DNA of 64,000 nt from Microvirga flocculans ATCC BAA-817 (GCF_000518665.1 NZ_JAEA01000011.1:1-64000); one strand, 5' to 3'. Shown: positions 29,008 through 39,043, counted from the first letter of the stretch. The notes: generated by a model not told the origin, from the sequence alone. A program made the numbers and translations.

Positions 29008-29841
29008 TTATGTAGTGAAATGAAACGGCAGAAGAATGAGGGCGACGATGAGGCACACGGCCCAGAAGCCGTCGAGCCTGTCCATCACCCCGCCGTGCCC
29101 GGGTATAAGATGGCTCGAATCCTTTACATCGCAATGCCGCTTCAGCGCCGATTCCCCCAGATCGCCGATCTGGCTCGCGATGGAGGCGACGATGGAGAGG
29201 ACAGCCATGCCGGGAAGGCCGAGCGGCAGGCCGAGCCCATAGGTCTCTCCGATCCAGGCGACCAGCACGCCGCTCAGGGCGGCGGCAATGACGCCCCCGA
29301 GGAAGCCGGACCAGGTCTTCTTAGGGCTGATCGGCGGACACAGCTTCGGGCCGCCGAGGGCCCGGCCGGTGAAGTAAGCGGCGATGTCCGTCGCCCAAAC
29401 GACGGCGAACATCCACAAAAGGCCCAAGATGCCCAGATGAGGGTGTTCGCGCATGATCGGCGGAACGAGGACGATGATCGCCGCATAGGGGAAGCTCGAC
29501 GCGACCCAGACCTTATGAGCCATTCCCTGCGTGATCAGCGTGGCCACTGCCGGGAACACCAGAGCGGCGGCGACGAACAGGCCGAAACTGGCCTCCGTCA
29601 GGAGAAGGAGCGTCAGTCCGGCGAGGCCCAGGCCCAGGACGGCCTGGACCGGGCGGAGCGGCCTTGCACCGGTCATCGTCGTCCATTCGAGCATAACGGC
29701 AAGGCCCGCCGCCAGCCAGAACAGGGCAAAAGGCCACCCGCCCCAATAGGCCGCCAGAAGGGCGGCGGCGATCATGACGATGGCGGAGACGACCCGGGTC
29801 GAGAGTTCCGTCGATGGGGTTGGCGTGGGGCTCGACGTCAA
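29008..29841 (-). CDS. cdsA: Phosphatidate cytidylyltransferase
   Basis: Makes CDP-diacylglycerol, the precursor of all phospholipids, in the inner membrane. 277 residues with about seven to eight hydrophobic segments. The family signature is complete near the C-terminus: ESALKRHCDVKDSSHLIPGH followed by GGVMDR. The start is uncertain: the reading frame begins with TTG at 29841 after a GAAGG site; an ATG 22 codons later would cut the first membrane segment short. It lies 28 bases after uppS. Confidence 0.93.
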   Translation of the reverse strand: MTSSPTPTPSTELSTRVVSAIVMIAAALLAAYWGGWPFALFWLAAGLAVMLEWTTMTGARPLRPVQAVLGLGLAGLTLLLLTEASFGLFVAAALVFPAVATLITQGMAHKVWVASSFPYAAIIVLVPPIMREHPHLGILGLLWMFAVVWATDIAAYFTGRALGGPKLCPPISPKKTWSGFLGGVIAAALSGVLVAWIGETYGLGLPLGLPGMAVLSIVASIASQIGDLGESALKRHCDVKDSSHLIPGHGGVMDRLDGFWAVCLIVALILLPFHFTT

Positions 29842-29869
29842 AGAGAGTAGCCTTCGTCTGGGGACATTG

Positions 29870-30637
29870 TCAGCCCATCCGGGCGCTCAGACCGCCGAAA
29901 CGACGGTCGCGCCTGCAATACTCGTCGATGGCCGCCTTGAAGGCCTCCTCGTCGAAATCGGGCCAGTAGCAGGGAAGGAAGACAAATTCGGAATAGGCCG
30001 TCTGCCAGGTCAGAAAATTCGAGACCCGCTGCTCCCCCGAGGTCCTGATGACGAGATCGGGATCGGGTATGCCATGGGTATCGAGGGCCGCTTCGACAGT
30101 CTCCATATCGATCTCTTCAGGATCGAGCGCCCCCTCCTTCACCTTGCGGGCCAGGATGCGCATGGCGCCGACGATCTCCTGGCGCCCGCCGTAGTTGAAG
30201 GCGATGATCAGGGTCAGGCCCGTATTCGCGCGGGTGAGCTGCTCGGCCTCGTCCAGCAAGAGCCGGATGTCGGAGGCCAAGCCCTCCCGCTCGCCGATGA
30301 TGCGGACACGGATGTTGTTGGCGTGAAGTTCGGCGAGATCATGCCGCACGAAGCGCTTGAGAAGACCCATGAGGTCGGAGACCTCCTGGGCCGGACGTCT
30401 CCAGTTTTCGGCGGAGAAGCTGTAGACGGTGAGATAACGGACCCCCAGGTCGCCCGCCGTCCGGACGGCACGACGGATGGCCTCGACCCCACGGCGGTGC
30501 CCCTCGAATCGGGGCAGGCCCCTCTGTGCGGCCCAACGGCCGTTTCCGTCCATGATGATGGCGACATGGGCAGGCATTCCCTCGCCTGCTCCCGCGCAGG
30601 CAAAGCCTGGGTCCGACCGTTTGGCTTCGCCGCTCAT
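29870..30637 (-). CDS. uppS: Isoprenyl transferase (undecaprenyl diphosphate synthase)
   Basis: Condenses isopentenyl units into the C55 carrier lipid for peptidoglycan and O-antigen. 255 residues. The catalytic Asp30 is in the MDGNGRWA motif, and the later motifs [30 protein letters not shown] and [16 protein letters not shown] are intact. ATG at 30637 has GGAAGG just upstream. In the frr-uppS-cdsA-dxr order it links carrier lipid, phospholipid and isoprenoid precursor synthesis. Confidence 0.97.
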   Translation of the reverse strand: MSGEAKRSDPGFACAGAGEGMPAHVAIIMDGNGRWAAQRGLPRFEGHRRGVEAIRRAVRTAGDLGVRYLTVYSFSAENWRRPAQEVSDLMGLLKRFVRHDLAELHANNIRVRIIGEREGLASDIRLLLDEAEQLTRANTGLTLIIAFNYGGRQEIVGAMRILARKVKEGALDPEEIDMETVEAALDTHGIPDPDLVIRTSGEQRVSNFLTWQTAYSEFVFLPCYWPDFDEEAFKAAIDEYCRRDRRFGGLSARMG

Positions 30638-30665
30638 GTTTCCTTCCCGATGCACGTCTTGAAGA

Positions 30666-31226
30666 TCAGACGTGCATGATTTCCTTTTCCTTGGCCGCCA
30701 GAAGAGTGTCGACCTCGGCCACGAACTGGTCCGTCGCCTTCTGGACCTGGTCGGCATGACGCTTTCCGTCATCCTCGCTAATCGCGCTGTCCTTCTCAAG
30801 CTTCTTGAGAAGATCGAGCCCGTCGCGGCGCACGTGACGAACGGCGATCTTCGCCTCTTCGGCGTATTTGTGCGCGACCTTCACCATTTCCTTGCGGCGC
30901 TGCTCGTTCATCTCGGGGATGCGCAGGCGGATGACCTGCCCCTCGGTCTGCGGGTTGAGGCCGAGATCGGATTCACGGATCGCCTTCTCGACGGCGGCCA
31001 CCATGCCGCGGTCCCAGACCTGCACGCTGAGCAGGCGCGGCTCCGGAACGTTGACGGTGGCGACCTGCGAAATCGGCATCATGGCGCCATAGGCATCGAC
31101 CTGGATCGGATCGAGCAGATTCGGCGAGGCGCGGCCGGTGCGCAGGCTGGCCAGGTCGTTCTTGAAAGCGTTGATGGCGCCCTGCATGCGGCGCTTCACA
31201 TCGGCGAGATCAAAGGTCGTAGCCAT
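30666..31226 (-). CDS. frr: Ribosome recycling factor
   Basis: Splits post-termination ribosomes together with EF-G. 186 residues, the usual length, with the three-helix bundle and the signatures [29 protein letters not shown] and [13 protein letters not shown] precedes the ATG by 9 bases. It follows pyrH, as in most bacteria. Confidence 0.98.
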   Translation of the reverse strand: MATTFDLADVKRRMQGAINAFKNDLASLRTGRASPNLLDPIQVDAYGAMMPISQVATVNVPEPRLLSVQVWDRGMVAAVEKAIRESDLGLNPQTEGQVIRLRIPEMNEQRRKEMVKVAHKYAEEAKIAVRHVRRDGLDLLKKLEKDSAISEDDGKRHADQVQKATDQFVAEVDTLLAAKEKEIMHV

Positions 31227-31297
31227 CGGTTTTGGTCCTTACGCGAACTATTTAAACGGGCTTACGCCGCTCAGGGTCCTGCATCAAGGCCCCTGGA

Positions 31298-32011
31298 TCA
31301 AGGGGCGACGACCGTCGAGGGCACTTTCCCCTGGAGAAGAGCGGTCACGGAGCTCGGAGCATGTACGGAGCCCACGATGATGGACAGCTTGCTTTCGCGA
31401 GCGAGCGCGAAGGCTGCCGTATCCATGACCTTCAAGTCCTTCGCAATGGCCTCGTCATGGGTCAGCCGGTCGAATCGGACCGCGTTCGGGTCCTTCTTGG
31501 GATCGGCCGAGTAAACGCCGTCGACCTGGGTGGCCTTGAGCACCGCGTCGCAGCGCAGTTCGGCGGCGCGAAGGACGGCCGCGGTGTCGGTGGTGAAGAA
31601 CGGATTACCCGTGCCGCCGGCGAGCACCACCACCTGCCCTTTGTCGAGGTGGTGCAAGGCCGGCTGGCGGGCATAGGTTTCGCAGATGGTCGGCATGGAG
31701 ACCGCCGACATGGTCCGGGCCGGAACGCCCGCCGCGTTCAGAGCCGTCTCGATGGCGAGCGAGTTCATGACCGTGCCGAGCATGCCCATGGAATCGGCCG
31801 TGGGACGGTCGATCCAGCCGGCCGAGCTCATGCGGGCGCCCCGGATGATGTTGCCGCCGCCGATCACGACGGCGATCTCGAAGCCGGCGCGGGTCGCTTC
31901 CGCCAGATCGGAAGCCAGCGAAGACAGGATCTGAGGATCGAGCCAGTATCCGTCGGGAGCCATCAAGGCCTCTCCCGAGAGCTTCACCAGGATGCGCCGG
32001 AACGTTGCCAT
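31298..32011 (-). CDS. pyrH: Uridylate kinase (UMP kinase)
   Basis: Phosphorylates UMP to UDP. 237 residues of the amino-acid-kinase fold: RILVKLSGEAL, VIGGGNIIRG, TADSMGMLGTVMN and ATQVDGVYSADPKKDP are family motifs. Two adjacent ATGs are possible (32014 and 32011); the latter has the better spacing to AAAGG. It is followed by frr after 71 bases. Confidence 0.97.
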   Translation of the reverse strand: MATFRRILVKLSGEALMAPDGYWLDPQILSSLASDLAEATRAGFEIAVVIGGGNIIRGARMSSAGWIDRPTADSMGMLGTVMNSLAIETALNAAGVPARTMSAVSMPTICETYARQPALHHLDKGQVVVLAGGTGNPFFTTDTAAVLRAAELRCDAVLKATQVDGVYSADPKKDPNAVRFDRLTHDEAIAKDLKVMDTAAFALARESKLSIIVGSVHAPSSVTALLQGKVPSTVVAP

Positions 32012-32044
32012 CATCAGACCTTTCTTTTCGAATCCTCTCATGAA

Positions 32045-32068
32045 AACGGCGGCTGAAGAGCCGCCGTT
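32045..32068 (-). terminator. Hairpin between tsf and pyrH
   Basis: AACGGCGGCT / AGCCGCCGTT (10 pairs) with loop CTTC, then TTTTC on the minus strand, lying 14 bases past the tsf stop. It looks like a weak Rho-independent terminator or attenuator, letting rpsB-tsf be expressed more than pyrH-frr. Confidence 0.65.
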
Positions 32069-32082
32069 CGCGAAGGTTCGAT

Positions 32083-33012
32083 TTAGGCCTTGAGACCGGC
32101 CTGGGCGGCGACTTCCGCCGCGAAGTCCGGAGCCTCCTCCTTCTCGATGCCCTCGCCGAGAGCATAGCGGACGAAGGCTTTGAGGGCCACCGGCTTGCCG
32201 GCCTTGGACTCGGCTTCCTTGAGAACCTGGGTCACGGTCTTGGACGGATCGTGCACGAAGGGCTGCTCAAGGAGGGTGACTTCCTTGAAGTAGCTCTTCA
32301 GGCCGCTCTCGATGATCTTCTGCATGACGTGATCCGGCTTGCCGGCGTTCTTGTCGCGCAGGATCGCGCTCTCGCGCTCGATGGTCGCCTGGTCGACGCC
32401 GGAGGCGTCCAGAGCCACCGGGTTGGTGGCGGCCACGTGCATGGCGATCTGACGGCCGAGCGTCTCGAGAGCCCCGACATCGCCCTCGGACTCGAGCGCC
32501 ACGAGGACGCCGATCTTGCCGAGGCCGTCACCGACCGCGTTGTGGACGTAGGTGGCGATCAGGCCCTTCGAGACCTCGAGCTTGGCGACACGGCGCAGGG
32601 TCATGTTCTCGCCGATGGTGGCGATGAGTTCCTGCAGACGGTCCTTCACGGTGGTCTGCGAACCCGGGAAGTGAGCGGCTTCGAGGTTCTCGATCGTGCC
32701 GTTGCCGTTCAGGGCGATCTTGGCGGCTTCGCGGACGAAGGCCTGGAACTGGTCGTTACGGGCAACGAAGTCCGTCTCGGAGTTCACTTCGAGGATCGTC
32801 GCGGTGTGCCCCGACGACTCGACGGCGACGAGGCCCTCGGCGGCCACGCGGCCGGCCTTCTTGGCGGCCTTCGAGAGGCCCTTCTTACGGAGCCAGTCGA
32901 TCGCGGCTTCCATGTCGCCCTTGGTCTCGGCGAGAGCGGCCTTGCAGTCCATCATGCCGGCGCTGGTCGTCTCGCGCAGCTCTTTCACCATCGCAGCGGT
33001 AATGTTCGCCAT
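32083..33012 (-). CDS. tsf: Elongation factor Ts
   Basis: Nucleotide exchange factor for EF-Tu. 309 residues: an N-terminal UBA-like domain ([19 protein letters not shown]), the signature [12 protein letters not shown], and the two core subdomains with [20 protein letters not shown]. The in-frame extension upstream is rejected because AAAGGA lies 7 bases before the ATG at 33012. It follows rpsB. Confidence 0.98.
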   Translation of the reverse strand: MANITAAMVKELRETTSAGMMDCKAALAETKGDMEAAIDWLRKKGLSKAAKKAGRVAAEGLVAVESSGHTATILEVNSETDFVARNDQFQAFVREAAKIALNGNGTIENLEAAHFPGSQTTVKDRLQELIATIGENMTLRRVAKLEVSKGLIATYVHNAVGDGLGKIGVLVALESEGDVGALETLGRQIAMHVAATNPVALDASGVDQATIERESAILRDKNAGKPDHVMQKIIESGLKSYFKEVTLLEQPFVHDPSKTVTQVLKEAESKAGKPVALKAFVRYALGEGIEKEEAPDFAAEVAAQAGLKA

Positions 33013-33044
33013 GGCTTTTCCTTTCAAAGGTTCACGCATAGAGG

Positions 33045-33073
33045 GAGCCCGGCGCTCGTGGAACGCCGGGCTC
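33045..33073 (-). terminator. Strong hairpin between rpsB and tsf
   Basis: Stem GAGCCCGGCG / CGCCGGGCTC (10 pairs) with a 9-base loop, 45 bases after the rpsB stop and about 33 before tsf. No U-run follows, so it is more likely an attenuator, processing site or RNA end stabiliser than a full terminator. Confidence 0.5.
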
Positions 33074-33117
33074 GATCATTCGTTCAAGCGGCGCAGCATA
33101 GCGCGGCGCCGTGCGAC

Positions 33118-34140
33118 TTACGCAGCAGCGGCTTCGATCATCGAGCGGGCCTGGTTGATCCAGCCGTCGCGCTCGAGGCGGCCGTTCAGCTTCAGGTCCT
33201 TGTCGAGCTGGGCGACATCGGCCGGCTGCATGGCGGCGAGCTGCCAGTAGTGGAAGATGCCGGCTTCGTTCAGCTTCTTCTCGAGCTGCGGGCCGACGCC
33301 GTTGAGCTTGGTCAGGTCGTCCGGAGCGCCACGGGGAGCGGCCAGACGCTCGAACTGCTCGCCCTCATAGGCAGCAGCCGGAACGTCGCCGGCCGGAAGC
33401 TCCTCGGCCATCGGGTTCTCGGACGCGCCGATGTCGATGCCCATCTCGCCGGCACCGCGGGAGATGCCGTCGAGGGCGGCGCGGGCGACCAGATCGCAAT
33501 AGAGCGAGATGGCACGGCCGGCGTCGTCATTGGCCGGAACCGGGAAGGTGATGCCGTCCGGGTCGCAGTTCGTATCGACGATGGCAGCCACCGGGATGCC
33601 GAGGCGCTTGGCCTCCTGGATCGCCAACTGCTCCTTGTTGGTGTCGATGACGAAGATCAGGTCGGGCGTGCCGCCCATGTCCTTGATGCCGCCGAGAGCG
33701 CGCTCGAGCTTCTCCTTCTCGCGGGCGAGCATGAGGCGCTCTTTCTTCGTGAGGCCCTGGCCGCCGCCGGCGAGGATCTCGTCGACCTTGCGCAGGCGGG
33801 CGATCGAACCGGAAATCGTCTTCCAGTTGGTCAGCATGCCGCCGAGCCAGCGGGAGTTCACATAATACTGAGCCGAACGCTTGGCCGCATCGGCGACCGC
33901 ATCGGCCGCCTGGCGCTTCGTGCCGACGAAGAGCACGCGGCCGCCCTTGGCCACCGTGTCGCTGACGGCCTGAAGGGCGCGGTGCAGCATCGGAACCGTC
34001 TGGGCAAGGTCGATGATGTGGATGTTGTTGCGGGTGCCGAAGATGAACTGACCCATCTTCGGGTTCCAACGGTGGGCCTGGTGGCCAAAGTGCGCGCCAG
34101 CCTCAAGCAGGCTGCGCATCGAGAATTCAGGAAGCGCCAT
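33118..34140 (-). CDS. rpsB: 30S ribosomal protein S2 with C-terminal helix-hairpin-helix extension
   Basis: Core S2 protein of the small subunit (about residues 1-235: [51 protein letters not shown]). At 340 residues it is about 100 longer than the E. coli protein. The extra C-terminal part has a linker (about 236-270) and a helix-hairpin-helix-like domain (271-340: [20 protein letters not shown]). Such tails are known on S2 and L21 of Rhizobiales. GGAG lies 9 bases before the ATG. Its 157-base leader contains small palindromes that may take part in S2 autoregulation. Confidence 0.96.
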   Translation of the reverse strand: MALPEFSMRSLLEAGAHFGHQAHRWNPKMGQFIFGTRNNIHIIDLAQTVPMLHRALQAVSDTVAKGGRVLFVGTKRQAADAVADAAKRSAQYYVNSRWLGGMLTNWKTISGSIARLRKVDEILAGGGQGLTKKERLMLAREKEKLERALGGIKDMGGTPDLIFVIDTNKEQLAIQEAKRLGIPVAAIVDTNCDPDGITFPVPANDDAGRAISLYCDLVARAALDGISRGAGEMGIDIGASENPMAEELPAGDVPAAAYEGEQFERLAAPRGAPDDLTKLNGVGPQLEKKLNEAGIFHYWQLAAMQPADVAQLDKDLKLNGRLERDGWINQARSMIEAAAA

Positions 34141-34201
34141 CTTTTTTCTCCGGTTAAACCTCCGCGGAACAGTGAACCGGCTGAACCGGCCACCGGGGTA
34201 T

Positions 34202-34219
34202 CCTCATGGGCTCATGAGG
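34202..34219 (-). promoter_or_regulatory. Hairpin in the rpsB leader
   Basis: CCTCAT-GGGCTC-ATGAGG forms a perfect 6-pair stem, 62 bases upstream of the rpsB start. Ribosomal protein S2 mRNA leaders are often structured for autoregulation. Whether this hairpin belongs to such an element is an inference. Confidence 0.25.
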
Positions 34220-34297
34220 GGATTCCGCGTGTGGGATGCGGGCGCATATAGGGGAAAAGGGAGGCGATTGCAAGCTCGGCCCTAACGAGCCGGGCGT

Positions 34298-35404
34298 TTA
34301 ATGCGGCCCGAGCCGCCGCAGAGCCCGCATCATGGGACGCTCCACTCTCCGATACAGCCCCAAGCCGACGGCAAGGCTGACGGAAAACGTCGCCAGATCC
34401 CAGAGAATGGAGCCCGCCATCCAGGGAAAAGCGGCGCGCACAGCCTTGTCGATTCCGATGATGACGGCGAGGTGTGTGAGGTAGATCGAGTATGAGGCAT
34501 CCCCCAGCCTCACGAGCCAGGCAGGGGGGCGGAGCACGCCCCTCGCCTCGAGACCGACGGCTCCGGAAAGCACGATGCCGCTGGAGATCCCGAACAAGAT
34601 GAAGCGATTCCCCACATTGCCGACCTTTACACCATCGGTTGCGACCATAACCGCAGAGAGAACAAAAAACGAACAACCAAGGACCAGGAGCGGCCATGCA
34701 AGGCGGACGAGGAAGCCGCGCGGCACAAGGGCTATGAGGCACCCCAACATGAAATACAGATTGAACCCGTTGAAGACGCGCAGTTCCTTCGGGCTGATCG
34801 AGGGCAGCAGGAAGGTCGCGACGAAAGAGTATGCCGCCCAAGCCACGGAGAGGAGCAAAGCAAGGCGAGCGGGCAGGAAGAAAACAAGGGCGAAGATCAG
34901 ATAGAAATATACTTCGTAGTTCAACGTCCAGGCTTGCGTCACGAAGCAATGGTCCGTCGTGGTCGGCAGCAGCAGAAACGATTTGACGTGGTTCAGCAGG
35001 GCATCGGTTTGATAACACCCCTTCGAACCGAGAACGGAAATCAGCACCCCCGACCCGATCCAGACGACCCAATAGATGGGGTAAATCCTGGTCAGGCGCC
35101 GCCAGATGAAAGGCAGCCGCTCCTCGCTCCGACCGACCAGGTGCCGGCTCGTGTGGATCATGATGAAGCCGGAGATCACGAAGAAAAGGTCAACTCCTGC
35201 AAACCCGAAATGGCGCGCAGGGTCGAACACGCTTTCGACATGGTTGATGACCGCGGCATGGTTGGCGATGTGATAGACGAGTACCAGCAGAGCCGCGACG
35301 GCCCGCAAGGCTTGAACGGAAAGAAGCTTTTCGGGCTGAGCGGCCCTTTCGGATGGGACCGGCACGGCGATGCCCGCTCTGGCAGTGTCGGCCCATGCCT
35401 CCAT
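34298..35404 (-). CDS. Acyltransferase family 3 membrane protein (OafA/YrhL type)
   Basis: A 368-residue polytopic membrane protein of the acyltransferase-3 family, which O-acetylates sugars of O-antigen, exopolysaccharide or Nod factors. The N-terminal cytoplasmic leader is followed by LLSVQALRAVAALLVLVYH, which holds the family's R and H, then FGFAGVDLFFVISGF, and RRLTRIYPIYW. About ten hydrophobic segments follow, ending with DASYSIYLTHLAV. It stands 47 bases after dnaE in the same direction, so it may be cotranscribed with it, and is not a usual member of the conserved neighbourhood. The substrate cannot be told. Confidence 0.9.
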   Translation of the reverse strand: MEAWADTARAGIAVPVPSERAAQPEKLLSVQALRAVAALLVLVYHIANHAAVINHVESVFDPARHFGFAGVDLFFVISGFIMIHTSRHLVGRSEERLPFIWRRLTRIYPIYWVVWIGSGVLISVLGSKGCYQTDALLNHVKSFLLLPTTTDHCFVTQAWTLNYEVYFYLIFALVFFLPARLALLLSVAWAAYSFVATFLLPSISPKELRVFNGFNLYFMLGCLIALVPRGFLVRLAWPLLVLGCSFFVLSAVMVATDGVKVGNVGNRFILFGISSGIVLSGAVGLEARGVLRPPAWLVRLGDASYSIYLTHLAVIIGIDKAVRAAFPWMAGSILWDLATFSVSLAVGLGLYRRVERPMMRALRRLGPH

Positions 35405-35451
35405 TCTCGCTCTCTCTTTTCAATCCGATTCGGGGCAGGACAATACGAGAC

Positions 35452-38400
35452 TCAGCTCATCTGCACATCCACCACCCCCGGCACCGCACGGAGGGCCCCC
35501 GCGATCTGGGGCGTCGCCATGTACTTGCCCGGGAGCCTGACCTCGACCTCCCGGTCGCCTTCGTCGAGAATCAGGACCAGAGAGACCTCCCCCTCGCCCT
35601 TGGCCCGCAGGCGCTCGTAGACGCTGGCGATGGGGCGCTCGTCCCGCAGGAAGATGCGCATGCCCTTCTGGTACTTGGCCAGGGCTTCCTCCAGGGGCTC
35701 GGCGGTGCCGATGCGCGCCCTCACCTCCTCGCCCTCGATCCCGGCCTGCAGCATCAGAACCACGGCGGAGCCGGGCTCCAGCACGTCGCGGAATCTCATG
35801 AGGCCTTCCGAGAAGATGATGGCCTCGAACTGGCCGGTCTGATCCGAGAGGGTGAGGATTCCCATCTTGTTGCCGGTCTTGGTGCGCCGCTCCTGCCGGT
35901 CGAGCACCGTCGCGGCCACCTTGCCGACCGAATTGCCCGCCTTCACCGAGCGGCAGAAATCGGCCCAGGTCTGGACCCGCAGCTTCTGGAGCAGATCGCC
36001 GTATTCGTCGAGCGGATGGCCCGAGAGGAAGAAGCCGACGGCATCGTATTCGCGCTGCAGCCTCTCGGCGGCCGGCCAGGGTTCATAGGGGCCGATGCGC
36101 AGCTGCACATCCGCCGAGGCCACGCCGCCGAACATGTCCATCATGCCGCCATTGGCCGCCTCGTGGGATTGCTGGGCGAGGCTCATCATGGCGTCGATGG
36201 AGGCGCAGGCCTTGGCCCGGTCCGGCTCCAGCTCGTCGAAGGCGCCGGCCGCGATCAGGTTTTCCAACGTGCGCTTGTTGAGCATGCGCGGGTTCATGCG
36301 GCGGGCAAAATCGGCGAGGTCCTTGAAAGGCTCGTCTCCGCGCGCCTCGACAACGCTCTCGATGGCCTGGCGGCCGACGCCTTTGACGGCGGCGAGGGCA
36401 TAGAGGATCTGCCCCTTGCCTTCCGCGTCGTATTGCACGTCGAACACCACGCCCGAGCGGTTGATGGAGGGCGGGATGACCTTGAACCCCAGGCGCTGCG
36501 CTTCGCGGCGGAATTCCGCGAGCTTGTCCGTGTTGTCGAGATCGAGCGTCATGGACGCGGCCAGGAACTCGACCGGGTAATTGGCCTTCAGATACGCGGT
36601 CTGGAAGGCCACGAGCGCATAGGCGGCCGCGTGGCTCTTGTTGAAGCCGTAATCCGCGAACTTCGCGAGAAGGTCGAAGATCTCGTTCGCCTTCGCCTTG
36701 TCGAGCCCGCCCTGAGCGGCACCTGAGACGAACCGCTCGCGCTGCGCGTCCATCTCGGCCTTGATCTTCTTGCCCATGGCGCGGCGCAGGAGGTCGGCGT
36801 CGCCGAGCGAGTAGCCGGCGAGCACCTTGGCGACCTCCATCACCTGCTCCTGGTAGACGATGATGCCGAAGGTTTCGCGCAGGATCGGCTCGAGCTTGTC
36901 GTGAGGATACCAGTCCTTCTTGTTGTGTTCGTCCTTGCCGAGCTTACGGGCGCAATAGACCGGGATATTCGCCATGGGGCCCGGACGGTAGAGCGCCACG
37001 AGGGCGATGATGTCCTCGAAACGGTCGGTCTCCATTTCGACGAGGGCCTTGCGCATGCCCACCGATTCCACCTGGAACACGCCGACCGTCTCGCCGCGCC
37101 GGAGCATCTCGTAGGTCTTGCGGTCGTCGAGCGGCAGGGCCGAGAGATCGATATGGATGCCCTTGCGCTTGATGAGGTCCACCGCCGTGCGCAGCACGGT
37201 GAGCGTCTTGAGGCCGAGGAAGTCGAACTTCACGAGGCCCGCCTGCTCGACCCATTTCATGTTGTACTGGGTCACGCGCATGCCGGTCTTCGGGTCTCGG
37301 TAGAGCGGCACCAATTCCTGCAGCGGACGGTCGCCGATCACGACGCCGGCGGCGTGGGTCGACGCGTGCCGGTGGAGTCCCTCGAGCTTCTGCGCGATGT
37401 CGAGCATGCGCTTGACGACGGGCTCCTCCTCGATGGCGGCCTGCAGCTTCGGCTCGCCTTCGATGGCCTGCGCGAGCGTGACGGGGTTGGCCGGGTTCTG
37501 CGGCACGAGCTTGGTGAGCTTGTCCACCTGGCCATAAGGCATTTCGAGCACACGGCCGACGTCGCGCATGACGCCGCGGGCAAGCAGCGTACCGAAGGTG
37601 ATGATCTGCGCGACCTGCTCCTCGCCATAGCGCTTCTGCACGTATTCGATCACGCGCTCCCGGTTATCGACGCAGAAGTCGATATCGAAGTCGGGCATCG
37701 ACACGCGTTCGGGATTGAGGAAGCGCTCGAACAGCAGGCTGAACCGCAAGGGGTCGAGATCGGTGATGGTCAGCGCATAGGCGACCAGCGAACCCGCGCC
37801 CGAACCGCGGCCCGGGCCGACGGGGATGTCATGGTCCTTCGCCCACTTGATGAAGTCCGACACGATCAGGAAGTAGCCGGGGAACTTCATCTTGCGGATG
37901 ATGCCGACTTCGAATGCGAGCCTGTCGTGATAATCCTGCTCTGTCAGGCCCGGCGCAGGCCCGTGCGCGGCCAGGCGCTTGACGAGGCCTTCCTTGGCCT
38001 GCCGTTCCAGCTCCTCTCCTTCGTCGAGGTTCGCCGCGTCGGGACCGATGCCGAAATTCGGCAGAATGGGCTTGCGCGTTTTCACGCGGGCGGAGCAGCG
38101 CATGGCGATCTCGACGCTGGCCTGCAGCGCATCCGGCAGATCCGCGAAGAGCTCCATCATCTGCTGGCGCGTCTTGAACGAATGCTCCGGCGAGAGACGG
38201 CGGCGATTGTCGTTGGAGACGATCTGCCCCTCCGCAATCGCGAGCAGCGCATCATGCGCCTCGTAATCCTTCGCCGACGAGAAGAAAGGTTCGTTCGCGG
38301 CGACGATGGGCAGGCCGTTGCGATCCGCAAGCGCCAGCAGCTCGCCTTCGATCAGGCGCTCGTCCTCCAGCCCGTGACGCTGGATCTCGACATAGAGCTG

Positions 38401-38925
38401 ATGGCCGAAGGCGCTCTTGAGGATATCGAGCCGCGCCTGCGCCAGATCCTGCCGCCCGCCGTCGCGCAGCGCGCTGTCCAGGGGGCCTGTGAATCCGCCC
38501 GTCAGCGCAATGATTCCCTCGCTGTGACCGGCCAGCACAGGCGCCATGACACGGGGATTCTCGCCCAGCGGCACGCCGAAATAGGCATGGCTCACGAGGC
38601 GCATGAGGTTGCGATACCCCTCCTCCGTCTGGGCGAGCAGAACGATATTGGCGGGCTGAGGCACGACGCGGGCGACGGGATCCGGCTCCTCGAAGCAAAC
38701 CGACAGCTGGACGCCGGCGATGGGCTGGATGCCGCTGCCCGCCATTTTCTCGGAGAACTCGAGAGCCCCGAAGAGATTGTTGGTGTCGGTGAGCGCCAGG
38801 GCCGGCTGCTTGTCTGCCGCAGCGAGTTTGGCCAGTTGCGCAATCTTCAATGCCCCCTCGAGCAGCGAATACGAGGAGTGCACATGCAGATGAACGAAGC
38901 CGATGTCTTGAAGAATGCGCGCCAT
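35452..38925 (-). CDS. dnaE: DNA polymerase III alpha subunit
   Basis: Replicative polymerase, 1157 residues (E. coli 1160). It begins with the PHP domain (FVHLHVHSSYSLLEG, residues 10-25). The catalytic carboxylates lie in PDFDIDFC near residue 410, followed by the fingers, a helix-hairpin-helix region (YALAAVKGVGRQAIE) and a C-terminal OB fold (about 990-1080). Some PHP metal ligands appear changed relative to polymerases with an active PHP exonuclease, as in E. coli. The gene lies 118 bases downstream of the tiny SOS-box gene at 39044-39145, and may share its transcript. Confidence 0.97.
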   Translation of the reverse strand: MARILQDIGFVHLHVHSSYSLLEGALKIAQLAKLAAADKQPALALTDTNNLFGALEFSEKMAGSGIQPIAGVQLSVCFEEPDPVARVVPQPANIVLLAQTEEGYRNLMRLVSHAYFGVPLGENPRVMAPVLAGHSEGIIALTGGFTGPLDSALRDGGRQDLAQARLDILKSAFGHQLYVEIQRHGLEDERLIEGELLALADRNGLPIVAANEPFFSSAKDYEAHDALLAIAEGQIVSNDNRRRLSPEHSFKTRQQMMELFADLPDALQASVEIAMRCSARVKTRKPILPNFGIGPDAANLDEGEELERQAKEGLVKRLAAHGPAPGLTEQDYHDRLAFEVGIIRKMKFPGYFLIVSDFIKWAKDHDIPVGPGRGSGAGSLVAYALTITDLDPLRFSLLFERFLNPERVSMPDFDIDFCVDNRERVIEYVQKRYGEEQVAQIITFGTLLARGVMRDVGRVLEMPYGQVDKLTKLVPQNPANPVTLAQAIEGEPKLQAAIEEEPVVKRMLDIAQKLEGLHRHASTHAAGVVIGDRPLQELVPLYRDPKTGMRVTQYNMKWVEQAGLVKFDFLGLKTLTVLRTAVDLIKRKGIHIDLSALPLDDRKTYEMLRRGETVGVFQVESVGMRKALVEMETDRFEDIIALVALYRPGPMANIPVYCARKLGKDEHNKKDWYPHDKLEPILRETFGIIVYQEQVMEVAKVLAGYSLGDADLLRRAMGKKIKAEMDAQRERFVSGAAQGGLDKAKANEIFDLLAKFADYGFNKSHAAAYALVAFQTAYLKANYPVEFLAASMTLDLDNTDKLAEFRREAQRLGFKVIPPSINRSGVVFDVQYDAEGKGQILYALAAVKGVGRQAIESVVEARGDEPFKDLADFARRMNPRMLNKRTLENLIAAGAFDELEPDRAKACASIDAMMSLAQQSHEAANGGMMDMFGGVASADVQLRIGPYEPWPAAERLQREYDAVGFFLSGHPLDEYGDLLQKLRVQTWADFCRSVKAGNSVGKVAATVLDRQERRTKTGNKMGILTLSDQTGQFEAIIFSEGLMRFRDVLEPGSAVVLMLQAGIEGEEVRARIGTAEPLEEALAKYQKGMRIFLRDERPIASVYERLRAKGEGEVSLVLILDEGDREVEVRLPGKYMATPQIAGALRAVPGVVDVQMS

Positions 38926-39043
38926 GAAACTCTACTCGTCAATGGCGCGCATTCTGGCACGATTCTGTTCTGAGAGAGCTTTACAGGTCGTCCGAAGGAC
39001 GATGTTCCTGTGAATCTCGGTGGGTTAATGTGGATTTCCGGTA

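Noticed and set aside
36901..38973. 690-codon plus-strand frame antisense to dnaE
   Set aside because: Shadow of dnaE; no family resemblance.
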